NCBI GenBank assembly: GCA_029204225.1
Contig: CM055100.1
Span: 13,695,638 to 13,759,637 of the forward strand
DNA length: 64,000 nucleotides
DNA from: Diphasiastrum complanatum
Taxonomy: Eukaryota > Streptophyta > Lycopodiopsida > Lycopodiales > Lycopodiaceae
Direction: 5' to 3'
Part shown: in pieces, positions 22,371-36,914 of the stretch
How positions within the stretch are numbered: the first letter of the stretch is position 1
Layout: each line of letters opens with the position of its first letter
Program-made: the position numbers and the translations under genes
Notes under the pieces: model-generated
Databases searched by the model: none
Told to the model about the DNA's origin: nothing
The model's input: only the letters and a program-made list of their open reading frames with translations

Positions 22371-22429
22371 CTAAAGAACTAAGGACAAAATACATCCATC
22401 TCATTAATTCGAGATAGATTGCCTGAGGT

Positions 22430-23302
22430 AGAAGCTGGTTATTTGACGCAATCTCGTGCACGGTGACCCTCGCCATTGCACTTGAAGCACAGGTTCTTCT
22501 TATGAACTTCAGCTTTATCAATGCCACCTTGATGGTTTTTAAAGTTTTTCTTGGTTTTCTTAATTGAAATTGGGATGTGTTTCACTAACAGCTTCCCTAT
22601 CCCCCCTCTTAAATTGAAAATCTTTCTTTCTGCTCATTAGGTTGTTGACCCCTAGGTGGCTTAGGTGCGTCATCAAAGTATTTTGCAGCCCTAATAGCAT
22701 CTTCTAGGGTTTTTGGATGGTTCCTACGAACATCCACTTGATAATCTTTTGGTAACCCATCAATAAACATTAACATTTGTACCTTAGGCGGAATGTCACT
22801 ATAAAGTGGATTCAAGTACTCATGAAAATCTTGAATAAATTGTTCCAAACCTTAATTCATTGATAAATGGCTCAACTTTTGAAAGTGTTCATAGTCATCT
22901 AAAAGTGGTAGAACATAATCCCTAAAAAGCTTGCAAAAATCATCCCATGTACAAGGTTGATTGCCCTTTGCAACTAAGTCATCCCACCAAACTAAGACTC
23001 TTCCTTCAAGGTTCAGATTTAGGGAATTGGTTCATGGCAAAGTATTTGTTCCAAACATTTAGCCAAGAACTTACCACTTGTAAGTTCCTATCCTTCTTCT
23101 CCCCCTCAAACACCTTTACGGGAGGTGGAACTACATGCTTCTTCTGATTGGCTAACCTAGACTCTAAGTCTTGGTTTCTTTGATTAGTTTCAAGAAGCTG
23201 CTTATTAGTGGCTTGAATTTGTTGGTATAAAAGTTCAAGAGCTTGTGCCACATTGGATGAGTTTGATAGATCAAATGTTGGGTTTTCATTGGTTTGATCC
23301 AT
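22430..23302 (-). pseudogene. Chromovirus A gag relic
   Basis: Starts at an ATG (23302) with MDQTNENPTFDLSNSSN and a Gln/Leu-rich helical N-terminus. It continues through a gag core (FIDGLPKDYQVDV, about 22760) to a zinc knuckle (CFKCNGEGHRARDC, about 22450-22495). Relative to copy B it has a small deletion near 23010 and frame changes. Confidence 0.75.
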
Positions 23303-24047
23303 TGGGGTTCCTTGTGTGTTTTCCTATTATGCAAATACAACAACAAGTGCTCAAATTAGAATAATAGAAATGCTTCTATTGTTACATCCAATGCAAATAA
23401 AAAGCATTTACTTCTCTTCATTCAATCTTATTGTTTGTAAGCTCAATCCAAGCCTACTATTTGCAAGCTTCATCCAAGCTTAAGAGGAAAACAACAACAA
23501 GCTACATTTGCCTTAATCAAAAGCAAAAATGAAAACCAAATCTTTATTTAAACTTCAATTAACTATTTCAAGCTAATGTTTACATAAAGTTCCCATTCCA
23601 ATTCCAATTCCATTTGTCATTTCAAAAGCAACCAAAGTTTTCACATTTCTTACTATTCTAGATTTCCAAAACCAAGAAATTAGTGTCTAGAAATGGATAA
23701 CTAATGAAGCTTTATAAAAACTTCAATTTTTAGATCTGATTTTCAGATTTACAGGTCTGAAAATTAGAACTTCAAAATGACAAAAAATAGAATTTCAAAA
23801 CTTGTTTTATGCACAAAGTTACACTACTATTCCCTTGCTACTTTAAAACTTCTCTAACATAATAAAAAATCAGCCCTAATCAATTCTATAAGCATCACTA
23901 CTCTCTTCCAAAGAGAACTAGATTCATTGGGTACTTCAAGTACAAGCTTCCTACAACTAGAAAAGCCTATAATCTTTCCAAAAAAAATTTAGTTAGTGAT
24001 CTTAATAGAACTTGAAGAAGGTTAGAAAGGTTACCATCCTTTGTCTA

Positions 24048-24059
24048 GCTCTGATACCA
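24048..24059 (-). other. Primer-binding site of chromovirus A
   Basis: Minus-strand TGGTATCAGAGC one base from the 5' LTR; initiator tRNA-Met type. Confidence 0.8.
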
Positions 24060-24060
24060 C

Positions 24061-25124
24061 TTTTACAAGTAGAGGTGAGGAAGACCCCCAAATCCAAGGT
24101 AGAGCCTCCAAATGTCCTCCAAGCAACATGCAAGCTTCAAGATGCTCCCCAACTCCAAGCTAGGATGCCTCCACTTGCAAGCAAGGATCTACAAGCCTCC
24201 AAGGATCTCTCTTCCACTTGTGTCCCTACTCTTTAAACACAAAGATAGATAACAAGCTGGCCTCAAGTATTCACCACCCAACCATAGCTAGATCCAAGCT
24301 CCAAGCAAGACCTATCTAGCACCCCCTTGCTAACCATAAACAAATCACAAGCATACCACAACACTCCATAGCATTCTCAAGATCCAAACCCTACTTATGT
24401 CCCATACCATAAGCAAGATCCAAACCTCAAGCATACTACCACAAGAAAGCACTCTACACACTAGTAGCAACACTAGAGCATAAGCAAAGCAAACAAGAGA
24501 GACCTCTCCCTCCCAATGGGCGCCCTACTACCCTCATATAGATGGCCCATGGACACCTCCAATGCACTATGGAGTTCCATGCTCATCCAATGAGAGAGAG
24601 AGAGAAGCCTAGGGGAGTTAAAGAATGTCCAAGAGCCTCCATAGGCTTATGGAAACTCAAGAGACTCCTTCCATAACCTATGACTCTTTCTTGTGGGAGT
24701 TGGGAACTCAATGGACACTTTAGAAGGGCGCCCTCCTACTAGGCCCCATTGCCCAAGTGGTGCATGTATACTTTGGTCCTAGACCAAAGTGATATGGTTC
24801 AAGGTTGAGGCCGAAGGTTTTAGAAAAATAGTCATCCAATGACTTTGTAACACCTCTCTAGGTTCCATACCTCCATCCAAGGCATAGACACCTGCCCTTA
24901 GCCAAGGACACTAGTACCTTAATATAAGACACCTACCCTTAATACTAAGGATACCCCTTATCCAAGGGTCACGTGACTCCATACCTGCAACTAAGGTATA
25001 GTCACTTGCATGTCCTTATCCAAGGACACATACCCTTAATTCTAAGGGTACCTTCCCATTTAGCCCCCAACACTAAATGGACTATTAGGGGTCTGAAGTA
25101 CTGCTAGTTACATAGGTATGTAAC
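24061..25124 (-). repeat. 5' LTR of chromovirus A
   Basis: Starts TTTTACAAGTAGAGG like the other copies and ends TATGTAAC. It lacks the 87-bp insert seen in the partner. Confidence 0.85.
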
Positions 25125-25168
25125 GATTACAACCAAACTTCAAAGTAAGAAACATAAAACAACACTTT

Positions 25169-25170
<2 letters not shown>

Positions 25171-25219
<49 letters not shown>
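25171..25219. repeat. (TA)n microsatellite
   Basis: About 48 bp of uninterrupted AT dinucleotides just outside the chromovirus A right LTR. Confidence 0.9.
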
Positions 25220-25225
<6 letters not shown>

Positions 25226-25457
25226 CCTCAACCAACTTCTTTTCTTCCTCAAGGGCATCTTCAAACCCTTAGATTTATTGTATTTCATTTCACCATTGCA
25301 TGGCTCTATGACAAACATCTCTTTCAACTCAATCATATCTAAAACATAAATATTATTCAAAATAGAGCAAAATACAAATTCTAAAAAAAAAACAAGAACA
25401 TAACTCCAAATAATGATAAAAAACTACTTAGAATATGATTTCAGATCGCAATGAACA

Positions 25458-26580
25458 TTAAGCAACATGGAAATCAGACTCTGATAATAATAATAACCAC
25501 CTTACAATACAACCAATATTGCATGTCTTGTTCACCAAACATAATAAATGTTGATGATTTTTATAAAAAGCGAAATGTGTCACCATCAAATAATGACGAT
25601 ATTTCTTGATAGAAAAAACTATAGCCAAAGCTTTACGTTCCATTGTGGAATAGCTCACTTTAGCATCATTCAATTGATGACTAGCAAATTTGATTAAAAT
25701 CTTTCTTGTATTCCCAAGGATATGCTAAGACTAATAGCATATCTGGAAGCATCAGCATGCACATGAAATTCAATAGTCCAATTTGGTGCTCATAAAATCG
25801 GTGCAAATATCAAGGCATTCTTCAACTTATCAAATGACTCAGAGGCTTCAATAGTCAATATTGGAATAATTGTCACCTTATAGATAGGTCATGCTAAGTC
25901 GATGAAGAATAAGATAAAGATGTGATAGTAGTTCGCATTACCCATAATATAAAAATGTAAACTTTACGAATCCTGTCCGGTGGAGGTAGATCCATGATGA
26001 CTCTGATCTTAGATAGATTGGTAACAATGCCATGTTTGGATCTAGAACGATTCCATGTGTAATCCATATTTGACATTTATTAGGGCTCAAGAAGATCTGA
26101 ACTTTTTGACATGTTCAAACACATTCTCCAAATTTTCTAAGTGTTCTGATTCCAATCCATGGACACCACCGTCATCCAAGTAGCTTTCCACAAATTTTTA
26201 TAAATATCCTTTGATGCAAATTGCATCACCACGTGGTAAAAAGTACTTGGCGCATTGCATAGCCCAAATGACATAACCCTATAAGCATAGATTCTCCATT
26301 CTATTGCAAATGCAATTCTATGTTGGTCAGCAGGTGCAACCTTAAATTGATTATATCCACTGAACCCATCCAAGAAACTATAAGCTTCAACAACAGCAAG
26401 ACGATCCAATATGCTTTTTGCAAAAGGTAGCAAAAAGTGAACTTTTTGTGTAACTGCATTCAAGGCCTTCAAGTTCACACAAATTTGCATTTGGCCATTT
26501 TTCTTTGATATGATGACAATTGGTGAAACCCATTCTGTGTGCTTGATCTCATAAAAGGAACCACAAGTAGGTCAAAATCC
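25458..26580 (-). pseudogene. Ty3/gypsy RT-RNase H relic
   Basis: In minus-strand order: HTEWVSPIVIISKKNG (about 26500-26545), then NLKALNAVTQKVHFLLPF and YSFLDGFSGYNQFKVAPADQ (first catalytic Asp), then YAYRVMSFGLCNAPSTF (26260-26480). Later, YSTMERKALAIVFSIKKYRHYL (about 25590-25650) is RNase H. This is the same FLDGxSGYNQ lineage as the fragment at 2600-3124 and distinct from the chromovirus. The YxDD region is damaged and several frame changes occur. No LTRs are seen. Confidence 0.7.
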
Positions 26581-29618
<3,038 letters not shown>

Positions 29619-30269
29619 CTAGGTGAAATCAGAGGCAAGAGTAGATCTTTTCATGTCAATATCTACCCAATATCGATCTTTATCTGGATACTCATTCCGA
29701 ACTTCAATTCTATGTTGTAAGTCAATATCTATTGCCCTACTCTTTTCTGACATGTCTATCCATTCATATGTAGGATATGTGCCAAAAAATTCTAGGTCAT
29801 CACCTGTCATGATATTCTCTTCATGTTCAAGTTCTTTGTCATTGATATAGTTGGGTAATCCAGGAGCCCAAAAAAATGTGTCATAGTCTACTGCCTCATG
29901 GTCATCTATCTTGGTTTCCTGAGGTTCGAATAGGTTTTGGATATCAAATGAGTCTTGATCAAATGCATCAGATACAGGAGATTCGCGCTTCTTTTCATTT
30001 TTTTGTTGTAGTGAGTTTAGGGATCTCAATATAGGGGGTTTATCTACAGGGGTTGTCCATACTAATTCATGTACTTCTTTGTAGTTATTTTCATTGTTCT
30101 TGTCAACTTGGTCACAATGGTTACTAGATACAAGAGATGTTACTTCCTCAAACTTATCATGAGGAGTGAATCCAAGACTTTCACTTTGTATATCTGCACT
30201 TTTATCATGGAAAACTTCACGGGTGAGTAGCCCATAACTGCATGGCCATCTAATTAAGATGATGGCCAC
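29619..30269 (-). CDS. Hypothetical acidic protein or exon (216 aa)
   Basis: A 216-codon frame with ATG and stop in AT-rich sequence, longer than the chance frames nearby. The protein is acidic, with many Asp/Glu, and includes FFWAPGLPNYINDKELEHEE and a C-terminal HRIEVRNEYPDKDRYWVDID segment. I recognise no domain, membrane segment or signal peptide. It could be a host gene exon or an ORF from an unrecognised transposon. It lies upstream of, and points away from, the coiled-coil pseudogene at 30599. Confidence 0.35.
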   Translation of the reverse strand: MAIILIRWPCSYGLLTREVFHDKSADIQSESLGFTPHDKFEEVTSLVSSNHCDQVDKNNENNYKEVHELVWTTPVDKPPILRSLNSLQQKNEKKRESPVSDAFDQDSFDIQNLFEPQETKIDDHEAVDYDTFFWAPGLPNYINDKELEHEENIMTGDDLEFFGTYPTYEWIDMSEKSRAIDIDLQHRIEVRNEYPDKDRYWVDIDMKRSTLASDFT

Positions 30270-30756
30270 GTTGTCATCATTACTCCCACGTGTTTACGTT
30301 TACACATAAAAATGGATTTATTTTATTATTTCAATTTTTTAAACGATCTACTGATCTGTCAAATCATATTATGAAACTATGAGCCATGCACGCCATTAAT
30401 AACGGAAATGACAGATGTCACGTCATCATCCTCTCCACACCACCATTGCATATCATAGTCATTCTCTATTTTCCTCCTCACACTTTCTTCTTGCATTTTT
30501 TATGCTTTCTTACGTTACTTACGATCACTATCTTTGTGATCAAGCATTCTATTACGACTTGTTGCAATCTGTGAAGCTTTCATCAATTATTCGACAAAAT
30601 GGCTTCTGGATCCAGCTCTTCTATTACTTGGAAAGCATGCATAGGAATCCGGCTGGCATCAATCCAGACTCTTCTGGATCAATGCAGGTTGTGAAGCTTA
30701 AAAGTAGAACCTTCAGTCATCCTTTCTGAAGTCAGTACTGAGTTCGTGAATTCCAT

Positions 30757-31795
30757 TTTTACAAGTAGAGGTGAGGAAGTCCTCCAAATCCAAGGTAGAG
30801 CCTCCAAATGTCCTCCAAGCAACCTGCAAGCTTCAAGATGCTCCCCAACTCCAAGCTAGGATGCCTCCACCTGCAAGGATCTGCAAACCTCCAAGGATCT
30901 CCCCTCCACATGTGCCCCTACTCTTTAAACACAAAGATAGATAACAAGCTGGTCTCAAGTATTCACCACCAAACCGTAGCTAGATCAAAGCTCCAAGCAA
31001 GACCTATCTAGCACTCCCTTGCTAACCATAAACAAATCACAAGAATGCCACAACACTCCATAGCATTCTCAAGATCCAAACCCTACTTATGTCCCATACC
31101 ATAAGCAAGATCCAAACCTCAAGCATACTATTACAAGAAAGCACTCTAAGCAAAGCAAACAAGAGAGATTTCTCCCTCCCAATGGGCGCCCTACTACCCT
31201 CATATAGATGGCCCATGGACCCCTCCAATGCACTATGGAGTTCCATGCTCATCCAATGAGAGAGAGAGAAGCCTAGGGGAGTTAAAGAATCTCCAAGAGC
31301 CTCCATAGGCTTATGGAAGGTCAAGAGACTCCTTCCATAACCTATGACTCTTTCTTGTGGGAGTTGGGAACTCAATGGACACTTTAGAAGGATGCTCTCC
31401 TACTAGGTCTCATTGCCCAAGTTGTGCATATATACTCTGGTCCTAGACCAATTAAGTGATATGGTTCAAGGTTGAGGCCCAAGATTTAGAAAAATAGTCA
31501 TCCAATGACTTTCTAACACCTCTCTAGGTTCCATACCTCCATCCAAGGCATAGACACCTACTTGCTCTTAACCAAGGACACTAGTACCTTAATCTAAGGT
31601 ACATGTCCTTAATACTAAGGGTATCCCTTATCCAAAGGTCACGTGACTCCATACCTCCAACTAAAGTATAGTCACTTGTCTGTCCTTATCACATGGCACA
31701 TACCCTTAATCCTAAGGGTACCTTGCCATTTAGCCCCCAACACTAAATGGACTATTAGGGGTCTGAAGTACTGCTAGATACATAGATATGTAGCA
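30757..31795 (-). repeat. 3' LTR of chromovirus B
   Basis: 1039 bp, begins TTTTACAAGTAGAGG and ends ATGTAGCA, so TG…on the sense strand. A deletion of about 27 bp relative to copy A lies near 31148. Confidence 0.85.
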
Positions 31796-31811
31796 TTCCT
31801 TCCCCCTAAAC

Positions 31812-32252
31812 TTAAATTTTTCCTTGTAGGAAAAAATTTGGAAAATTCTTCTGGAGATCAGCCTCCTTTTCCCAAGTATCCTCCTCTTCTGATTTGCCCC
31901 TCCACCTGACTAAAAATTTCCGAAGTACTTGACTCCGTAGAGTTCTCTGCCGGCTATTAACAATCGCCTCGGGTTCAGGTGGTCTACTCACGGACTCATC
32001 ACGAAGAAGTTCCACTAGATCTTCCACAGGGACCGGGGTCTCCCCAACCCCCAACGAGGGTTTCAACTTACTAACGTGGAAAACATGATGAATTCCAACG
32101 TTAGCTGGAAGGTCTAGTTTGTATGCAACCTTGTTTATCACTTGGATAACCTTAAAAGAACCGCAATACCTAGGTGCCAACTTTGCACACTTAATAGTTT
32201 TCAAGCCCCTAGAGTGACTAGGGACTCTCAAAAACACCCAGTCGTTGGCCAT
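31812..32252 (-). pseudogene. Chromovirus B integrase C-terminus and chromodomain
   Basis: An open 146-codon stretch. VIQVINKVAYKLDLPANVGIH is the GPY/F-like integrase C-terminal region (here GSFKVI). EAIVNSRQRTLRSQVLRKFL followed by VRWRGKSEEEDTWE and FPNFF is a chromodomain, expected to steer integration to marked chromatin. The frame belongs to the disrupted polyprotein upstream. Confidence 0.8.
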
Positions 32253-32498
32253 GAATACCTTGTGCTTTCGAGATAGATCAACATAGTGCCTTGCCCTGTC
32301 CTTGGGCTATCTTTAGCCAGCTGTAACATTTCTTGCATATCCGCAAGGAAATGTTGCGACTTGCACCCGTAGGTTTTTCATGCCAACACTAATTGGTGAT
32401 CAAGGTTGAAAACCATACATAAGCATGAAAGGGCTGAATCTAGTCGCTGAATGTTTTGCACTGTTATATGCAAATTCCACCAGTGGAAGGTACTGTTT

Positions 32499-34560
32499 TC
32501 AATCAGACTGCCGATGGCCCACATATGCTCGAAGCATATCCTCCATTGTCTGATTGGTCCTTTCCATTTTACCGTCTGATTCTGGATGATCTGTAGAACT
32601 CAAACTTAAAGTTGTTTCGAACTTTTCAAATACTGCTTGCCAAAAATTCCCAGTGAATTTTGGGTCACGGTCACTGACAATATCGCAAGGCAGCCCGTAC
32701 AGTCGAAAAAGCTTCTCAACAAACAGTTGAACTAGTTCTAAAGCTTTAACAGTAGTTTTCGTTGGGATAAATTGTGCAAACTTCGTAAGTCTGTCAACAA
32801 TGACCCAAACCGAATCGTGGCCCTTCCCTGTATGTGGAAGCTCGACCACAAAATCCATAGATATACTTTCTCACTTTCCGGTAGGAATATCAAAAGGATG
32901 TAAGAGGCCACTACCTTTTAGCCTCTCTGCTTTATTTAACTGGCACTTAGTACATTTAAGTACATAGGCCTCTACCCGGCTTTTCATCCTAGGCCACCAA
33001 AATTGCCTTCGAACTAAGTCAAGTGTTCTTTGTATACCCGGATGTCCTGCGCATGGACTATCATGACAGTCATGCAAGATTTGGGCCCTTACAATGTCAT
33101 TCTCCGGTACACACACCTTTCCTTTACGAAACAAAATCTTGTTTCGAATTAGGAAATCCGTTTCAGTCTTTCCCTTATTCGAGGAATCTTGACCTGAATC
33201 GACCCCCGAAAGTACTTGTTGCCAATACTTTCCAAAAAAAGGATCGGACTCATATAGTCCTTGAAGAGACTGAAACAACTCCGGTTCTATAACAGTAAGG
33301 CACAACTGATCAATAACCGGTAACCGACTCAAAGCATCCGCTAGAGTATTTTGACTTCCTTTACAATAATGTATAGAAAAGTCAAAGCTTTGCATCAGCT
33401 CAGCCCATCTAGCTTGCCTCCCCTTTAAATCTGTAGCATCACAGAAATATCGAAGAGTCTGATGATCCGTCAAAACTTCAAATCTGGCTCCATACAAATA
33501 ATGTCGCCAAATTTTCAAGGAATGAATAATTGCAAACAGTTCCTTCTCATAGGTACAATACCTAAACTGCGCAGGATTGAGTTTCTTGCTTTCATAAGCC
33601 ACAGATGTCCATCCTGCATCAAAACTGCTCCAGTAGCATAATCACTGGCATCGGTCCTAACCACAAAAGTCTTATTAGGATCGCCAATGATTAGTATTGG
33701 TGCCGAAGTGACACTTTTCTTAAGCAACTCAAAATATTTATTCATATCCTCCGTCCACACCACTAGTGGACTCTTAGCCCTCCAGCTTAGCTTCTTATAG
33801 CCTTTCAAGGCCTGGGTAAGGGGAAATGCCAATCGAGCAACTTGGGGAATATGCCGATGGAAAAATCCCACAAACCCCAAGAAAGACTTGATTTTCCGAA
33901 CTGTGTTGAGAATAGGCCAATCAATAACCCTCTGGATACAATCAGCCGCAATCTCCACCCCCCATTCGGAAATCTATTGCCCCAAGTAGGACAATTCCTT
34001 AGTAAAAAAGTCACACTTAGACTCCTTGGCAAAGAGCTTTTCCCTTCTTAGAATGTCCAAGACAATCCTAAGATGCTCTTTATGTTCCGCCAAAGTCTTA
34101 CTGAACACTAGGATATCATCTAAGAATACCACTACGAATCTTCTCAAATATGGCCTGAACAAATCGTTCATCATTTGTTGAAAGTTTCTGGTGCATTGGT
34201 CAAACCAAAAGGCAACACCAAAAATTCATAATGACCAAAGCGAGTTCGAAACCTGATTTTTGGTATATCTTCTGCCTTAGTGCATATTTGATGGTAGCCC
34301 GATCTTAGATCTATCTTGGTAAAGTACCCAGCACCACCAAGATAGTCTATTAGATCATCCATCGGCGGTAGTGGATATCTATTCTTAACGGTTACCTTAT
34401 TCAATTTCTTATAGTCGATGCAAAACCTTATAGTCCCATTCTTCTTGGCAACCAGAACCATTGGTGATGCCCAAAGAGACTTACTAGGTTGTACCCACCC
34501 CCTTTTCAGGCAATCATGTAATTGCCTATTTACCTCAGCCTCTTCCGATGCACTCATCCT
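32499..34560 (-). pseudogene. Chromovirus B pol (RT, RNase H, integrase), frameshifted
   Basis: RT 34557-33974 has [32 protein letters not shown] (first Asp), and VVFLDDILVFSKT (Asp pair). RNase H 33958-33300 has VVRTDASDYATGAV, YCTYEKELFAIIH and DHQTLRYFCDATD. The integrase zinc finger (about 32900-33060) has HDCHDSPCAGH and LKCTKCQLN. The integrase core 32858-32499 shows VIVDRLTKF, IVSDRDPKF and DGKMERTN, so the D-D-E triad is present. Frame breaks separate these blocks (near 34172, 33960, 33520 and 32865), so the polyprotein is not translatable as one frame. Confidence 0.82.
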
Positions 34561-36218
34561 ATAAGGACGTTGTGCGATTGGAATTGCTCCAGGTATTAGG
34601 CCAATTTTATGATCAACTGTCCTTTCTGGTGGTAAACCTACAGGAAGGTCTAAAAAAACATCATTAAATTCCTACCTAAGTTCATTATAGGCTTCAAATT
34701 CTGTAGTGTTCTCACTGGATATATTCATGGCATTTATGTTAAGTTCTTCATCATTGCAGCAAATGATATCATTATGCAAACATAAATAAACTTTAAAATC
34801 AGAATTCTTCATAATAGAATTAAGTTCCTGTTTAGAATAAGGGTTAACATTTTTAGTGTCAACACTTAAACTAGCCTTGATCTTAATTAAAGAATTCTCA
34901 TGCATAAAAGATAAAGATTTCTAAACAAAATCAATTCTCGATGATTTGTTCTTATCAAAATGCCATTGTTGCCCAAGAACAATACCTACATTAGCTAAAT
35001 GAACAGCATGGAATTCTAGTTTTTCAGAATAATCCTGAATGTGCAATTCTACATCAGGAACAATAAAATCCATCAAATCGGAATTACTTCCCGATGCCAT
35101 TGTCACACGGTATTTTTTCTCACTTTTTCTAGTAGGAAGGTTTAGCATCTGTACCAAATTTACATTAATAAAGTTATGAGTGGATCCCGTGTCAAAGAGA
35201 ACATTAACAACTTGATCATAAACTTTACCTTTAATGCAAATAAGGTCATTAGGACCAAAAACTAAAGAAATAAGGAAACAAACATCGATCTCATTACTTT
35301 GAGATAGATTACCTGAGGTTGAAGCTTGTTTTTTGATGCAATCACGTGCAAGGTGACCCTCGTCATTGCACTCGAAGCACAGGTTCTTCTTACGAGCTTC
35401 AGCTTTATCATTGCCACCATGATGGTTTTTAAAGTTTTTCTTGGTTTTCTTAGGATTGTTGGAATTGGGATGTGTTTCATTAACAACTTCCCTATCCTTC
35501 CTCTTAGATGAAAACCTTTTTTCTACTCATTAGGCTATTGACCCCTAGGTGGCTTAGGTGTGTCATCAAAGTATTTTGCAACCCTAATAGTATTTTCTAG
35601 GGTTTTTGGATGGTTCCTACGAACATCCACTTGATAATCTTTTGGTAACCCATCAATAAACATTAGCATTTGTACGTTAGGCGGAATATCACTATAAAGT
35701 GGATTCAGGTACTCATGAAAATCTTGAATAAATTGTTCCAAATCTTTATTCATTGATAAATGACTCAACTTTTGAAAGTGTTCATAGTCATCTAAAAGTG
35801 GAAAAACATAATTCCTAAAAAGCTTGCAAAAATCATCCCATGTACAAGGTTGATTGCCCTTTGCAACTAAGTCATCCCACCAAACTCAGGCTCTTCCTTC
35901 AAGGAACATGGTGACAGTGGATAACTTTTCAGATTCAGGGAATTGGTTCATGGCAAAGTATTTGTTCCAAACATTTAGCCAAGAACTTACCACTTGTAAG
36001 TTCCTATCCTTCTTCTCCCCCTTAAACACTTTTAAGGGAGGTGGAACTACATGCTTCTTTTGATTGGCTAACCTAGACTCTAAGTCTTGGTCTCTTTGAT
36101 TAGTTTCAAGAAGCTGCTTATTAGTGGCTTGAATTTTTTGGTATAAAAGTTCAAGAGCTTGTGCCACATTGGATGGGTTTGATAGATCAAATGTTGGGTT
36201 TTCATTGGTTTCATCCAT
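34561..36218 (-). pseudogene. Chromovirus B gag and protease
   Basis: The gag ATG is at 36218 (MDETNENPTFDLSNPSN). The core runs through FIDGLPKDYQVDV (about 35650) and a zinc knuckle CFECNDEGHLARDC (about 35340-35385). The protease domain follows at about 35240-34921: VLFDTGSTHNFINV with an intact D-T-G, then VGIVLGQQWHFD. A frame break separates gag from the knuckle (about 35525). The section 34561-34920 is a less conserved linker to RT. Confidence 0.75.
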
Positions 36219-36482
36219 TGGGGTTGCTTGTGTGTTTTCCTATTATGCAAATACAACAACAAGTGCTCAAATTAGAATGATAGAAATGCTTCTATTGTTA
36301 CATCCAATGCAAATAAAAAGCATTTACTTCTATTCATTTAATATTATTGTTTGTAAGCTCAATCCAAGCCTACTATTTGCAAGCTTAATCCAAGCTTAAG
36401 AGGTAAACAACAACAAGCTACATTTGCCTTAATCCAAAGCAAAAATGAAAACCAAATCTTCATGTAAACTTCAATTAACTAT

Positions 36483-36914
36483 CCAGACCCTACTTATGTC
36501 CCATACCATAAGCAAGATCCAAACCTCAAGCATATTACCACAAGAAAGCACTCTACACACTAGTAACAACACTAGAGCATAAGCAAAGCAAACAAGAGAG
36601 ATCTCTCCCTCCCAATGGGCGCCCTACTACCCTCATATAGATGGCCCATGGACCCCTCCAATGCACTATGGAGTTCCATGCTCATCCAATGAGAGAGAAA
36701 GAAGCCTAGGGGAGTTAAAGAATCTCCAAGAGCCTCCATAGGCTTATGGAAGGTCAAGAGACTCCTTCCATAACCTATGACTCTTTGAATGCCTTCCTTG
36801 TGGGAGTTGGAAACTCAATGGACACTTTAGAAGGGCACCCTCCTACTAGGTACCATTGCCCAAGTTGTGCATATATGCTTTGGTCCTAGACCAATTAAGT
36901 GATATGGTTCAAGG
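36483..36914 (-). repeat. Internal fragment of the chromovirus B 5' LTR
   Basis: Matches LTR positions 31079-31468, with an 11-bp insertion (near 36786). It joins the gag leader directly on the left (…CAATTAACTATCC|AGACCC) and pseudogene sequence on the right. Confidence 0.8.

Larger units (their letters stand above)
18593..25124 (-). mobile_element. Ty3/gypsy chromovirus copy A, defective
   Basis: Two LTRs flank a minus-strand interior with gag, RT, RNase H, integrase and integrase C-terminal region. A primer-binding site TGGTATCAGAGC lies at 24048-24059. Flanks GTTAC (18588-18592) and ATTAC (25126-25130) could be a decayed 5-bp target duplication. LTRs differ at roughly 10 sites in their first 205 bp (counted by eye), so it is much older than the gag-only element. 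The interior has lost the protease and the RT N-terminus (junction about 22331) and the purine tract next to the left LTR. Confidence 0.85.
30757..36914 (-). mobile_element. Ty3/gypsy chromovirus copy B, 5'-truncated
   Basis: Same family as copy A, same orientation. The left (3') LTR is nearly full, 30757-31795. The right (5') LTR survives only as an internal fragment, 36483-36914, and the primer-binding site, leader end and LTR edges are deleted. The purine tract (minus GGGGGAAGGAA, 31796-31806) is preserved. It keeps all domains from gag to chromodomain, making it the better template for the family. Because the right edge is truncated, target duplication cannot be tested. Confidence 0.85.
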
